Shown here in pieces: positions 9,268 through 17,883 of a stretch of DNA of 64,000 nucleotides (positions within the stretch are counted from its first letter, which is position 1; every line of letters starts with the position of its first letter). The notes beneath the pieces were generated by a model. It saw only the letters and a program-made list of their open reading frames with translations, did not search any database and was not told the DNA's origin. The stretch covers positions 372,001-436,000 of the forward strand of contig JANAVG010000002.1 of NCBI GenBank assembly GCA_024213275.1, read 5' to 3'. The position numbers and the translations under genes are program-made. This DNA is from Rossellomorea sp. BNER (GTDB lineage Bacteria; Bacillota; Bacilli; Bacillales; Bacillaceae_B).

Positions 9268-9328
9268 AATTAATAAATTTTTCATAGACTCTTTCTTGGC
9301 TTATGCTGTGCCTGGGACCCACGGAGAA

Positions 9329-9706
9329 TGGGTCAGAAAGGCGTTGCCGCATGACGTCGGGAACTTAGCCATTCATCCTTTGACTGAGGCGCTTCCGCTA
9401 TTGAATCCGTCCAGCTCCAGCGCCTAGGTCCTCGAGACATAAGCCGAGTCATAAAGGAAGGGACAAGGCGCCCTTCCTTTATGACTCGTCTTATGCTTGT
9501 CGGAGGCCCATAGGATGTGGGTCAGAAAGGCGTTGCCGCATGACGTCGCGAACTTAGCCTTTCATCCTTTGACTGAGGCGCTTCCGCTATTGAATCCGTC
9601 CAGCTCCAGCGCCTAGCCCTTCGAGACAAAAGCCAAGCCATAAATGAAGGGAAAAGGTGCCCTTCCTTTATGACTCGTCTTATGCTTGTCAGGGCTGTAC
9701 AAGGCG
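9329..9706. repeat. Two tandem 189-bp copies of a dispersed hairpin repeat
   Basis: Copy 1 runs 9329-9517 and copy 2 runs 9518-9706; both begin TGGGTCAGAAAGGCGTTGCC and share GCGCTTCCGCTATTGAATCC and the tail CTTATGCTTGTC. Copy 1 holds a perfect 18-bp stem (9445-9462 with 9471-9488, 8-nt loop). Copy 2 keeps the hairpin with one mismatch in the core. A partial third copy with the same tail and a different stem lies at 13606-13692. The block has no coding potential I trust and is higher in GC than its surroundings. Confidence 0.85.
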
Positions 9707-9803
9707 CTTCCGCTTTTGGTTTGTAAATGGTTAATAAACTAATGAGCGTTAACGAACAATCTGCATATTATATAAAAAAGGGAAATAAAGGGGACAGGAG
9801 GAA

Positions 9804-10460
9804 ATGAAGAAGAATAATCCTAAATTTCGTATAGGTGATACAGTGGTTGTTACAATATATGGAACGGTAGGTAAGATTACGAATATTAAACAACTCGATG
9901 GAGAGTATTTATATGAAGTAAATGAAAGCGAAGGGCTTTTTAAAGAATATTGTCTTGTTCTTTTAGAGGATTATGAAGGGCATATATTTGAACAGGAGCA
10001 AATCGATATTGAATATCATTTTCTTTTTGGAGATCTAGTAAAGGTTAAGGGGTATGAACAAGATCTATTTAAGGTTGTTGGATTTAGAACTGAAATCTGG
10101 CGATATAAAGATGATGCTTGGGAAGACGTTATTTATGAATTAATGAGAATTAGTGATGGTGAGTGGCTTGAAGCAGATGAAGATGAACTCACATTAATAG
10201 CCGATAGTGAGCAGGCTGATGCCTATATTCAAAAGTATGGTTTTGTGTTTGCCACTCCGAAACCAAAAGGACAGAATTTATTATCTTCACCAATTAAGCA
10301 TAAAGGCTCTTGGGTAGATCGACAACTGGATCTCTATAACGATTATAAAACTCTTCATCGAATGTTTAAAGACACTAAATATAAGAAGAAAATGCAAACG
10401 ATTTTAGAACAATTAAAAAACTACTCTGAAACGAAATCAAAAATTAGAGAAAAAGAGTAA
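9804..10460 (+). CDS. yodN: YodN-like uncharacterised protein
   Basis: A 218-residue soluble protein, ATG after GGACAGGAGG. It contains two short segments of beta-rich sequence that look like SH3/KOW-type barrels (FRIGDTVVVTIYGTVGKI near 8-25 and FGDLVKVKGYEQDLFKVVG near 75-93), then an acidic middle and a basic helical C-terminus rich in Lys/Glu. Length and position between yozE and yozD match B. subtilis yodN. No catalytic residues were recognised. It converges on a small minus-strand ORF with a 17-bp overlap. Confidence 0.7.
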   Translation: MKKNNPKFRIGDTVVVTIYGTVGKITNIKQLDGEYLYEVNESEGLFKEYCLVLLEDYEGHIFEQEQIDIEYHFLFGDLVKVKGYEQDLFKVVGFRTEIWRYKDDAWEDVIYELMRISDGEWLEADEDELTLIADSEQADAYIQKYGFVFATPKPKGQNLLSSPIKHKGSWVDRQLDLYNDYKTLHRMFKDTKYKKKMQTILEQLKNYSETKSKIREKE

Positions 10461-10599
10461 TGGTATAAAAGAAAACTGGAATGGTTAGTAAGCAAAAGGT
10501 AATAAACAGAAAATGAAGGACCTTCTCCATGCCCTTTATAATCATTCCCTCTTCATTGTTTAAGTCCTTCTCAATAGCCTTTTTTAACGTCATATCCAT
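10444..10599 (-). CDS. Small predicted membrane protein (51 aa), tail-to-tail with yodN
   Basis: An ATG on the minus strand is preceded by AGGAGGA about 7 bases upstream, one of the best ribosome sites in this area. The product has an acidic/basic helix (MDMTLKKAIEKDLNNEEG) followed by one strongly hydrophobic segment of about 20 residues (residues 29-51, FLFITFCLLTIPVFFYTIT) reaching the C-terminus, so a tail-anchored topology is likely. The last 17 bp overlap the end of yodN in antisense. I do not recognise the family. Confidence 0.6.
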   Translation of the reverse strand: MDMTLKKAIEKDLNNEEGMIIKGMEKVLHFLFITFCLLTIPVFFYTITLFL

Positions 10600-10725
10600 T
10601 TTTTCATCCTCCTAAATAGATTATGTTTCATTCTATGCTTGTCCATGTTTGTTTATGAAAAATTATTAAGGCTTGCATATATGGTTTATTAGCATCATAA
10701 ATTGAATTACAAAGGGGGCGATGTT

Positions 10726-10905
10726 ATGCGTGAAATAGAAGTTTTTATTGATACAGAAGAAATTGCTGAATTTTTCTATCAAGAACTAATGGAACGTGGA
10801 TATATTCCTTCTGAAGAGGAACTAGAAGAGATCGCCGATATTACTTTTGAATATCTAATATCTAAAAGTATTATTGCTGAAGATTGGGAAGAAGAGAATT
10901 TGTGA
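10726..10905 (+). CDS. yozD: YozD family protein
   Basis: A 59-residue very acidic protein (many Glu/Asp, EEELEEIADITFEYL). ATG chosen for its AAAGGGGGCG site; an in-frame TTG 24 bases upstream has none. Size, composition and position between yodN and yodL match B. subtilis YozD. No function is known. A stem-loop terminator follows at 11043. Confidence 0.75.
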   Translation: MREIEVFIDTEEIAEFFYQELMERGYIPSEEELEEIADITFEYLISKSIIAEDWEEENL

Positions 10906-11042
10906 ACCTCACAAAATTCCTTCTACATAATGCCCATATGATAATGAAATGGCTTATGTTTCAAAGGTCTATACACAGGAGTTGGACATTGATATCCCTT
11001 TTTAATTGTAAATACCTCAAACTTTTATACTTTCTTTTTAAA

Positions 11043-11096
11043 GAGTCTACCCCCGCTCCACTAAATCTGAACCTGGGAGAGGGGGTAGATTCTTTT
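11043..11096 (+). terminator. Terminator after yozD
   Basis: GAGTCTACCCCC (11043-11054) pairs with GGGGGTAGATTC (11080-11091) and is followed by TTTT; the inner CTCC/GGGAG can extend the stem. Confidence 0.6.
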
Positions 11097-11365
11097 AGTA
11101 TTTCGTTTAATTTTTCGATTTAATCTTCCTTGTAGACTATCATAATTGGACAAGATTTGAGTTTTGTTCCTTTGGTGAGTTTGGTTCTTAATCTCTTCTA
11201 TTGTAAAATGATTGATTAGCGGTCGAATTGTTACCATCTTTGATACTTTGATAAAATGGAAATTGAAAACTTTTATCTAATTATGAAAAAACATTTATAA
11301 TCCAATTTGAAACCAATACGTCCTCTGATACGTATACTCATATATATCCTTTAGGAGGTTTACCA

Positions 11366-11527
11366 ATGTTCAAAAAAATTATTAAAAAAGTTCTTAACAG
11401 TAGCCATCGTTATTCGAGCAGTGATCGTAAACATAATTACAAATCTCAAAAACATAAGCATTATGGACATCATCATTATAAGAAGAAGTATAAAAGCCGT
11501 AGTTTTTCTAGCTTTTACAGTAGTTAA
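11366..11527 (+). CDS. Small basic His/Lys/Ser/Tyr-rich protein (53 aa)
   Basis: An ATG with TTAGGAGGTT upstream opens a 53-residue reading frame. It starts MFKKIIKKVL, continues with a serine patch (SSHRYSSSDR), a His/Lys/Tyr-rich centre (KHKHYGHHHYKKKY) and ends in serines (SRSFSSFYSS). It ends 9 bp before a kinase-like gene, so the two are probably cotranscribed and coupled. The Ser/Tyr-rich basic composition would suit a kinase substrate or a spore or wall component; this is inference. It resembles the small-gene/kinase pairing of B. subtilis yrzK/yrzF in layout only. Confidence 0.65.
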   Translation: MFKKIIKKVLNSSHRYSSSDRKHNYKSQKHKHYGHHHYKKKYKSRSFSSFYSS

Positions 11528-11536
11528 AAATAATCA

Positions 11537-12319
11537 ATGATGCTTACAACAATTTGGAAAGGTATCATCAATAGTTTTGAAAAAAAGTTTTCCTATGGTG
11601 ATGTTATTAATCATTACGTAATAGTGAATGAATTGGGAAAAGGGAGCTATGGGACTTCATATTTAGTAAGGGATAAGAAGTCTGAACAGAGGTTTGTGCT
11701 TAAAAGGCTAAGACCATATAAACGTATTTTTAACAAAGGCCAAAATTTCATAGAATATGAAGCGAGTGTACTACGAAATATATCCCACCCTGCATTCCCT
11801 TCCGTTTTTTCACAAGGTGTGGATGGTAAATCACCGTATTTTGTTATGGAATATAAAGAAGGAAAAACGTTTGAAACTTTAGTATTCGAGGATAAAATGT
11901 GCTTCGATGAAAATAAATCAACTAAAATTGTTTTGAAATTAATCATGTTAGTTGGTTTCATTCATGAGAAAGGGTATGTCCACCGTGATTTGCGATTACC
12001 GAACATCATATGGAATCAGGGAGAGTTATCAATCATTGATTTCGGATTATGTGCACGTATTCAATCAACCTCTCATGTAGAAGTTCAAAAACAAAAAGAT
12101 TATATGCGAGAAAGAGCAATAACTAGTGATTTTTACGCAGTTGGGCATTTTTATTTATTTCTTCTGTATTCCAGTTATCATGACTTTGATCATAAAGAGA
12201 AGTCATGGGAAGAAGAATTAACTATATCTTCTCAAACACGTCGAGTGCTGAGAAAATTACTTGGGATTGAGGAACCATATAAAGGTTACAAAGAAATTAT
12301 AAAGGATTTATGTACGTAA
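11537..12319 (+). CDS. Eukaryotic-type Ser/Thr protein kinase-like protein
   Basis: A 260-residue soluble kinase domain without a membrane segment. Kinase landmarks are complete: glycine loop GKGSYGTSY (34-42), ATP lysine K56 in FVLK, helix-C glutamate E75, catalytic HRDLRLPN (D151) and metal-binding DFG (D168), so catalysis is possible. The ATG has no clear ribosome site; translation may be coupled to the tiny gene ending 9 bp upstream. It is short after the DFG, with a reduced C-lobe. YrzF of B. subtilis is the nearest type I can name. Substrate unknown. Confidence 0.82.
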   Translation: MMLTTIWKGIINSFEKKFSYGDVINHYVIVNELGKGSYGTSYLVRDKKSEQRFVLKRLRPYKRIFNKGQNFIEYEASVLRNISHPAFPSVFSQGVDGKSPYFVMEYKEGKTFETLVFEDKMCFDENKSTKIVLKLIMLVGFIHEKGYVHRDLRLPNIIWNQGELSIIDFGLCARIQSTSHVEVQKQKDYMRERAITSDFYAVGHFYLFLLYSSYHDFDHKEKSWEEELTISSQTRRVLRKLLGIEEPYKGYKEIIKDLCT

Positions 12320-12375
12320 TATATCTGTCTTTAAGCTGAGAAAAATTAATGAGCTCATCCGAGGAGGAAAAATCC

Positions 12376-13146
12376 ATGTCATTCTTTAACAAGGTATTTG
12401 CAAGCATAGGGATTGGTGCTGCAACAGTGGATACTAAATTAGAAAAGTCTAATTATTTTGGAGGGGAACATGTCAACGGCGTTGTCGTCATTAAAGGTGG
12501 AAATTCCGAACAACATATCGATTCGATCTATTTAACTCTATATACGACCTATATACGTGAATCCGATGATAAAAAATACACAGATTATGCTCCAATTGAA
12601 AAGGTAAGAATTTCAGAACCTTTTACCATTTCTTCAAATGAACAGAAAGAATTGCCTTTTTCTTTTCAGATGCCATTTGATACGCCTGTCACATATGGGA
12701 ATACAAGGGTATGGGTAGCAACTGGACTTGATATCAAGAATGCAGTAGATCCTAAAGATAAGGATTATATTGAAATCCTCCCGAATAAGCTAACAGAATC
12801 TGTCTTAAGTTCAATTCAACAGTTAGGATTTAAAATTAGAAAAGTAGAATGTGAGCAGGCTCCCCGAAGATTTCGTACTCATTATCCATTTATTCAAGAA
12901 TTTGAATTTATTCCCGTTAATGGAGAGTTTAGATCCAAGCTAGATGAATTAGAGGTGGTTTTTATCTCACAAGATAAAAACCAAGCAGAACTATTATTAC
13001 AAGTTGATCGAAAAGCTAGAGGGCTAAAAGGGCTGCTCTCAGAAGCTCTGGAGATGGATGAATCATATGTGAAGTTGTCAGTTTCGAATTCGGATATTCC
13101 GCAATTGACAGAGAAAATTCGTACCTCAATACAACGATTTTCATAA
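12376..13146 (+). CDS. spo0M: Sporulation-control protein Spo0M
   Basis: A 256-residue arrestin-like protein. ATG chosen for the preceding GAGGAGGAAAAA; an upstream in-frame ATG at 12349 lacks a site. SFFNKVFASIGIGAATVDT at the N-terminus, followed by YFGGEHVNGVVVIKGG, are typical Spo0M features, and the length matches the usual 258. Spo0M proteins influence early sporulation and cytokinesis. It sits between the kinase gene and yodL. Confidence 0.88.
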   Translation: MSFFNKVFASIGIGAATVDTKLEKSNYFGGEHVNGVVVIKGGNSEQHIDSIYLTLYTTYIRESDDKKYTDYAPIEKVRISEPFTISSNEQKELPFSFQMPFDTPVTYGNTRVWVATGLDIKNAVDPKDKDYIEILPNKLTESVLSSIQQLGFKIRKVECEQAPRRFRTHYPFIQEFEFIPVNGEFRSKLDELEVVFISQDKNQAELLLQVDRKARGLKGLLSEALEMDESYVKLSVSNSDIPQLTEKIRTSIQRFS

Positions 13147-13245
13147 ATAAATCAATTCTTCGACAAAAGCAGTCCTTTTTTGATGAAGGATTCGACAAAG
13201 CGATTATTTAATAATATAAGTACCAACTTATTTGGAGGGGTATTT

Positions 13246-13566
13246 ATGCCATTGCTTGAGAGAATAATTCGTCCTAGAGCATTTGTGAAAAGATATGACA
13301 TAACCATATTTCAAACGCCTCATTACGGACAAAGTAAAGGATATAAACAAGTGTATCGGACGACACAGGAAGGAAATACACATTCAGCTGTTCTGAATGA
13401 GGTTTTCAGAAGATTTAACGTTCCTGACCTTATCCCGGATAATTATCATGCTCGATACATTTCTACTGGGGACATAGTCTTTATTGATGAGGGTAGGCGA
13501 GGACATTTCTATTACAAGCTAATCTCAGGTGGATGGCAAAGGGTTAATCGAGTTCTTATTAGATAG
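13246..13566 (+). CDS. yodL: YodL family protein
   Basis: A 106-residue protein; ATG at 13246 follows TTGGAGGGGT and is preferred over an upstream ATG at 13180 without a site. The pattern of a DITIFQTPHYG strand, then FRRFNVPDLIPDNYHARYISTGDIV and a C-terminal basic strand matches YodL in length and character. YodL overproduction has been linked to cell-shape effects in B. subtilis; native role unclear. A dispersed hairpin repeat follows directly. Confidence 0.75.
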   Translation: MPLLERIIRPRAFVKRYDITIFQTPHYGQSKGYKQVYRTTQEGNTHSAVLNEVFRRFNVPDLIPDNYHARYISTGDIVFIDEGRRGHFYYKLISGGWQRVNRVLIR

Positions 13567-13605
13567 CTGTTAATTAGGATGGATCAAATGGATTATACTA
13601 AAACC

Positions 13606-13692
13606 TAAAACAAGCCACCTAGAAAGGGTGCTTTTTCCCTTTCTAGGTGGCTGCTTATGCTTGTCAGGCCTGTTCAAGGCGCTTCCGCTTTC
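13606..13692. repeat. Third copy of the dispersed hairpin repeat
   Basis: A perfect 16-bp stem (13613-13628 with 13637-13652, 8-nt loop) is followed by CTTATGCTTGTCAGG and AAGGCGCTTCCGCTTT, shared with the tail of the tandem copies at 9672-9714. The stem sequence differs completely from those copies but stays fully paired. It lies between yodL and a minus-strand gene and may serve both as terminator. Confidence 0.8.
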
Positions 13693-13695
13693 TGG

Positions 13696-13839
13696 TTACA
13701 AGTTATTTCCTGGGCTGTTTTTTCGTTTTACTGCTGATTGTTCTTTTCCATGTGCTTCTTTTTCAGCAATGATGCCTTCAACGGGAATATGATTATTTTT
13801 CTTAGGTGCATTTATACGGCTTCGATGCTTTTTACCCAT
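13696..13839 (-). CDS. Small basic hydrophilic protein (47 aa)
   Basis: ATG preceded by AGGAGG on the minus strand; product begins MGKKHRSRINAPKKNN, is very basic and lacks hydrophobic segments. It follows another tiny gene by 17 bp in the same direction. Small basic proteins in pairs like this are common among spore or stress proteins of Bacillus, but I recognise no specific family. Its stop lies 4 bp from a dispersed repeat. Confidence 0.6.
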   Translation of the reverse strand: MGKKHRSRINAPKKNNHIPVEGIIAEKEAHGKEQSAVKRKNSPGNNL

Positions 13840-13856
13840 ACAAATTCCTCCTTTTT

Positions 13857-13982
13857 TTATATCTTTTCTCGGTCACTTTTTGATGAGCTAGGTTTTGTTC
13901 TTCCTGACCGTGATGAAGGATTTGTTTCATTAGCATGTTGAACAGCTTGTTGTATTTTTTTACTATTATTTTTATTACTCAT
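13857..13982 (-). CDS. Small hydrophilic protein (41 aa), first gene of a minus-strand pair
   Basis: ATG preceded by AGGAGGAATTC; product begins MSNKNNSKKIQQAVQHANE and is rich in Asn, Ser, Lys and Arg, without hydrophobic stretch. Composition resembles small acid-soluble or minor spore proteins, but no signature allows a name. It is divergent from deoD. Confidence 0.55.
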   Translation of the reverse strand: MSNKNNSKKIQQAVQHANETNPSSRSGRTKPSSSKSDREKI

Positions 13983-14194
13983 TTTTGAATTCCTCCTGAT
14001 TAAAGTACATTTCAAAAGAAAGGTGCACAGAGATGTAAAGGTTAGAAATCATTTAATAACCCTCCTTTTATAGTGTGACCATCCTCTAGAGATTCATGCC
14101 ACCGCTTCATTGCATTGGATTTCAAAAAAGATTACAATGAGTCATGCAGGATGCCCTTATCCGCTTGAAATCTGACATATTAGGAGGAAAAATA

Positions 14195-14899
14195 ATGAGT
14201 ATACATATTGGCGCAAAAGAAAATGAAATAGCAGAAACAGTATTATTACCTGGAGATCCTTTAAGAGCAAAATATATTGCAGAAACATTTTTAGAGAATC
14301 CTGTTTGCTACAATGAAGTACGTAATATGTTTGGGTATACCGGTACTTACAAAGGAAAAAGAATTTCTGTTCAAGGTACAGGAATGGGAGTACCATCCAT
14401 CTCCATCTATATCAATGAGTTAATGCAGAGTTATAATGTTCAAAATTTGATTCGTGTAGGAACTTGTGGAGCCATTCAAAAAGATGTAAAAGTAAGAGAT
14501 GTTATTCTAGCCATGACATCATCTACAGATTCTCAAATGAATCGTTTAACCTTTAATGGTGTTGATTATTCCCCGACAGCGGACTTCAGTTTACTAAAGA
14601 GAGCATATGATGCAGGAGAAGCAAAAGGGCTTAACCTAAAAGTCGGAAATGTCTTTACTGCTGATATGTTTTATAATGATAATGCAGAGCACGAAAAATG
14701 GGCCCAATATGGCGTTCTTGCAATTGAAATGGAAACAAGCGCTTTGTATACACTTGCTGCTAAATATGGAAGAAAAGCACTGTCTGTTTTAACAGTTTCT
14801 GATCATATCTTAACAGGAGAAGAAACAACTTCAGAGGAAAGACAGACTACATTTAATGAGATGATAGAAGTAGCTTTAGAAGCAGCAATTAAAGAATAG
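14195..14899 (+). CDS. deoD: Purine-nucleoside phosphorylase
   Basis: A 234-residue hexameric-type (DeoD) phosphorylase that splits purine nucleosides with phosphate. ATG at 14195 follows [32 protein letters not shown] at the N-terminus and [10 protein letters not shown] are phosphate-site signatures; [10 protein letters not shown] contains the ribose-binding glutamate E180; SDHILTGEE carries the catalytic aspartate D203. It works in the cytoplasm in purine salvage. Position matches the yod region of B. subtilis. A good terminator follows. Confidence 0.95.
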   Translation: MSIHIGAKENEIAETVLLPGDPLRAKYIAETFLENPVCYNEVRNMFGYTGTYKGKRISVQGTGMGVPSISIYINELMQSYNVQNLIRVGTCGAIQKDVKVRDVILAMTSSTDSQMNRLTFNGVDYSPTADFSLLKRAYDAGEAKGLNLKVGNVFTADMFYNDNAEHEKWAQYGVLAIEMETSALYTLAAKYGRKALSVLTVSDHILTGEETTSEERQTTFNEMIEVALEAAIKE

Positions 14900-14909
14900 G
14901 TAATGAAAG

Positions 14910-14944
14910 AGAGGCTGGTCCCCTGTGGTCCAGCCTCTTTTCTT
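14910..14944 (+). terminator. deoD terminator
   Basis: AGAGGCTGG (14910-14918) pairs perfectly with CCAGCCTCT (14930-14938), followed by TTTTCTT. Confidence 0.85.
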
Positions 14945-15102
14945 GATGTAGACTGTCGTTAATGATTTTACCAAAAACACCTTATTATTTGATTTTCATT
15001 TTATTATAGTAATAAAATGAAATTTGTGAAGTTTCTCCTGCTTACACTGTTTGTTTAACGTGTTATGATTAAGGATGGAACAAAATAGAGAAATAAGGTG
15101 AC

Positions 15103-15948
15103 ATGATGAAAAAGGCAATGATTCTTTCTGCGACGACTTTACTTCTTTTGTCTGGTTGTCAACAAGTGGAAGATTGGACGAAGAATTTAATGGGAGAAAA
15201 AGAGCAAGCAGAAGAGCCTGCAGAAACTCAGCAAGAAATTAAAGATCCCGTAGAAAAAAATGAAAAACCAATAACTAAAGAACCAGAAGAAATCGTACCT
15301 CCTGAACTTCAGCTGGAGGAGCAATATTTTAATGATGTTCAAGTGGTGAATGGAAAGAAAATGATTCAAAACCCCCAAAATGTTTTAGCACTTGTTAATA
15401 AGGAGTTTGCACTAGGGGATTATAAACCGAATGATCTAGTACGTCCAAATGTACCGTTTGTCTTTGGAGATAAAAAAATTGAGAAAGCGCACCTACGTGA
15501 AGATGCTGCTCGAGCTTTAGAAGACATGTTTAATGAAGCGAAGAATCAAAATATATATTTAACAGCAGTCTCAGGATATCGCTCATATGATTATCAAAAA
15601 ATGTTGTTAGAAAGAGAAATTGCTCAATTTGGGAAAGAAAAAGCAGTATTAGCAGTCGCACCACCTGGTCAAAGTGAGCATCAATCAGGACTTGCAATGG
15701 ACATTTCGAGCCAAAATAATGGCTTTCAAATAAATGAAGCATTTGGAGAAACAAAAGAAGGAATATGGTTAAAAGAGAATGCTCATCTATTCGGATATAT
15801 TCTTCGTTACCCAAAAGGAAAAGAAGATATTACACATTATCAATATGAACCATGGCATTTTCGTTATGTAGGTAAAGATGCAGCCAAAGTCATCTTTGAA
15901 AATGATTGGACATTAGAAGAATACTTTCAAAATGTGAAAAAGATTTAA
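15103..15948 (+). CDS. yodJ: D,D-carboxypeptidase of the VanY family (YodJ lipoprotein)
   Basis: A 281-residue lipoprotein: the signal peptide ends in a lipobox LLSGC (Cys at about 19), followed by a Glu/Lys/Pro-rich tether. The catalytic VanY domain has SGYRSYDYQ, the zinc motif SEHQSGLAMDIS and EPWHFRYVG, giving the usual His, Asp and His zinc ligands. It should trim D-Ala from peptidoglycan stems outside the membrane. Two adjacent ATGs follow AAATAAGGTG. Confidence 0.9.
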   Translation: MMKKAMILSATTLLLLSGCQQVEDWTKNLMGEKEQAEEPAETQQEIKDPVEKNEKPITKEPEEIVPPELQLEEQYFNDVQVVNGKKMIQNPQNVLALVNKEFALGDYKPNDLVRPNVPFVFGDKKIEKAHLREDAARALEDMFNEAKNQNIYLTAVSGYRSYDYQKMLLEREIAQFGKEKAVLAVAPPGQSEHQSGLAMDISSQNNGFQINEAFGETKEGIWLKENAHLFGYILRYPKGKEDITHYQYEPWHFRYVGKDAAKVIFENDWTLEEYFQNVKKI

Positions 15949-15950
15949 AA

Positions 15951-15981
15951 CTGACCAGTTGGTTGGTTTTTTCTTTTTTCT
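15951..15981 (+). terminator. Possible yodJ terminator
   Basis: CTGACC (15951-15956) pairs with GGTTGG (15961-15966) using two wobble pairs and a 4-nt loop, followed by a long T-rich tract. Confidence 0.5.
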
Positions 15982-16156
15982 CAATAATTTGAAAAATGAA
16001 TCGGATGATTGTTTCTTGGTAAATTACGCATGATAAACAGGATTAGGGATTTTTCTTTTACTAAACTTAAAAAGCTGATAAAATAAAGAAGTTGAAAAAG
16101 ATACATAGAATGGAACCTGCAACTATTAAAGAGTAGTACTTGAAGAAGTACACGCA

Positions 16157-17656
16157 ATGAAAGTGGTGAAAGATTTGGAAGAAGATAACCAACAGAGTAA
16201 CCAGAAACAAGAGCAGTCTCCTTCTGGTTTTATTAAAATGAAAAAGTTTCAGTTCGTTATGCTCATATTCGTTCTCGTGTTTGCAACTGCCGGTATTACA
16301 ACGTTCGCTTTAGCTTTCGGTGATGAAAAAGCCGTTAATGTAGGTGTCACGGAAAGAAGTGAATTTGATAAGCTTTATGAGGCCTATGATTCTTTAAATA
16401 AAGAGTATTATAAGGAGCTCGATGATGAAAAACTTGTAAATGGGGCTATTAATGGAATGCTTGATTCCCTTGAAGACCCGTACTCAGACTATATGAACAA
16501 AGAAGAGGCTAAGAAATTTAATCAAAGTATTAGTTCCTCTTTTGAAGGAATTGGTGCTGAGATTCAAGAGCGGGATGGAAATATTGTTGTTGTATCCCCA
16601 ATAAAAGGTTCTCCTGCAGAAGCTGCGGGATTAAAACCGAATGATAAAATAATCGAAGTTGACGGTAAGAATATTCAAGGAATGAGCGTCACAGATGCAG
16701 TATTACTCATTCGTGGTGAAAAAGGAACAGAAGTCACTCTGACAATCCAACGACCTGGTAGTGAGGATACAACACAAGTCAAGATTACTCGTGACGAGAT
16801 TCCATTAGAAACGGTATACCCTGAAATGCAGGAAAATGGCATCGCTAAAATCCAAATTACGAGCTTTTCTGATGATACCTATGATGAACTTGTTAAAGCT
16901 ATTGAACAAATGAAAAAAGAAGGAATGAAGGGTCTTGTGCTTGATTTAAGACAAAATCCAGGTGGTTTATTAGATCAAGCAATTAAGATTTCAAATCTTT
17001 TTGTCCCTGCAGGAAAACCTATTCTTCAAATCGATGATAACAAAGGGTCCGTTGAAAAGGTCATGGCGGAAGAAGGGAAAAAAGTAGAAGTTCCCGTTGC
17101 TGTTCTTATCGACAATGGGAGTGCAAGTGCTTCTGAAATATTGGCAGCTGCTGTAAGTGAAACAGCAGACATTCCTTTAGTTGGAACTAAATCTTTTGGT
17201 AAGGGCACGGTTCAAACAGCTGAAAACTTCTCTGATGGATCAAATATGAAGTTAACGACAGCTAAATGGTTGACACCTAATGGCAATTGGATTCATGAAA
17301 AGGGAATTAAACCAGATGTTAAAGTGGAGTTACCGGACTACGCTAAATTGCCTTTCTTAAATCCAGAAAAGGAATTAAAGGAATCTGCCGTATCAGAGCA
17401 AGTAAAAGCGGCTGAGGAAATGCTGAAAGCTATTGGATTTAATCCAGGAAATGTAGATGGATTCTACGATGAAAACACAGTAGAAGCAGTAAAGCAATTC
17501 CAGGAAAAAGAAAAGCTTGAAGTAACAGGAGTCTTAAAGGGTGAAAGCACATTGAAGTTAATGGATCTCCTCAGAAAGAAAATGGTCGAAGATGATCCAC
17601 AAGTGAAAAAGGCAGTTGACCTACTTCAGGAAAAAGTTAAAGAGGAAAAAAATTAA
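16157..17656 (+). CDS. ctpA: Carboxyl-terminal processing protease (S41A)
   Basis: A 499-residue membrane-anchored protease: one membrane helix (about 31-54), PDZ domain (about 125-215), S41 protease core and C-terminal peptidoglycan-binding repeat (about 410-470). The Ser-Lys-Gln catalytic set is S324 in NGSASASE, K349 in FGKGT and Q353, with the same 25-residue Ser-Lys spacing as CtpB. It acts outside the cell. The ribosome site before the ATG is weak, and a start a few codons downstream is possible. ctpA next to yodJ matches B. subtilis order. Confidence 0.9.
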   Translation: MKVVKDLEEDNQQSNQKQEQSPSGFIKMKKFQFVMLIFVLVFATAGITTFALAFGDEKAVNVGVTERSEFDKLYEAYDSLNKEYYKELDDEKLVNGAINGMLDSLEDPYSDYMNKEEAKKFNQSISSSFEGIGAEIQERDGNIVVVSPIKGSPAEAAGLKPNDKIIEVDGKNIQGMSVTDAVLLIRGEKGTEVTLTIQRPGSEDTTQVKITRDEIPLETVYPEMQENGIAKIQITSFSDDTYDELVKAIEQMKKEGMKGLVLDLRQNPGGLLDQAIKISNLFVPAGKPILQIDDNKGSVEKVMAEEGKKVEVPVAVLIDNGSASASEILAAAVSETADIPLVGTKSFGKGTVQTAENFSDGSNMKLTTAKWLTPNGNWIHEKGIKPDVKVELPDYAKLPFLNPEKELKESAVSEQVKAAEEMLKAIGFNPGNVDGFYDENTVEAVKQFQEKEKLEVTGVLKGESTLKLMDLLRKKMVEDDPQVKKAVDLLQEKVKEEKN

Positions 17657-17676
17657 CCTAGATGTATAGATATTTG

Positions 17677-17734
17677 AATAAGCCTAATGGGATCCAGCAA
17701 CAAGGTGTTTGATCCATTAGGCTTATTTTTTTAT
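17677..17734 (+). terminator. ctpA terminator
   Basis: A perfect 14-bp stem (AATAAGCCTAATGG at 17677-17690 with 17714-17727) and a T-run. Confidence 0.85.
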
Positions 17735-17883
17735 TTTAGCATAGTATCTATATGGCAAGATAACATTGGATGCGGATGCTTAGAAAAACCATTCTATTCC
17801 ATCTTTCTTATGTTTATTAGTATAGATAAACGGTAAATTACCGAAAATGATTACTAATGAACGTAAGATTGAGGTGTAGAGGT

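Noticed and set aside
9206..9427. 73-codon frame on the plus strand
   Set aside because: It runs through the yozE terminator and into the dispersed repeat, has no ribosome site, and its composition follows the repeat.
10884..11123. 79-codon frame overlapping the end of yozD
   Set aside because: It spans the yozD terminator and overlaps yozD out of frame; no ribosome site.
13738..13941. 67-codon frame on the plus strand
   Set aside because: It is antisense to two small genes that both have strong ribosome sites.
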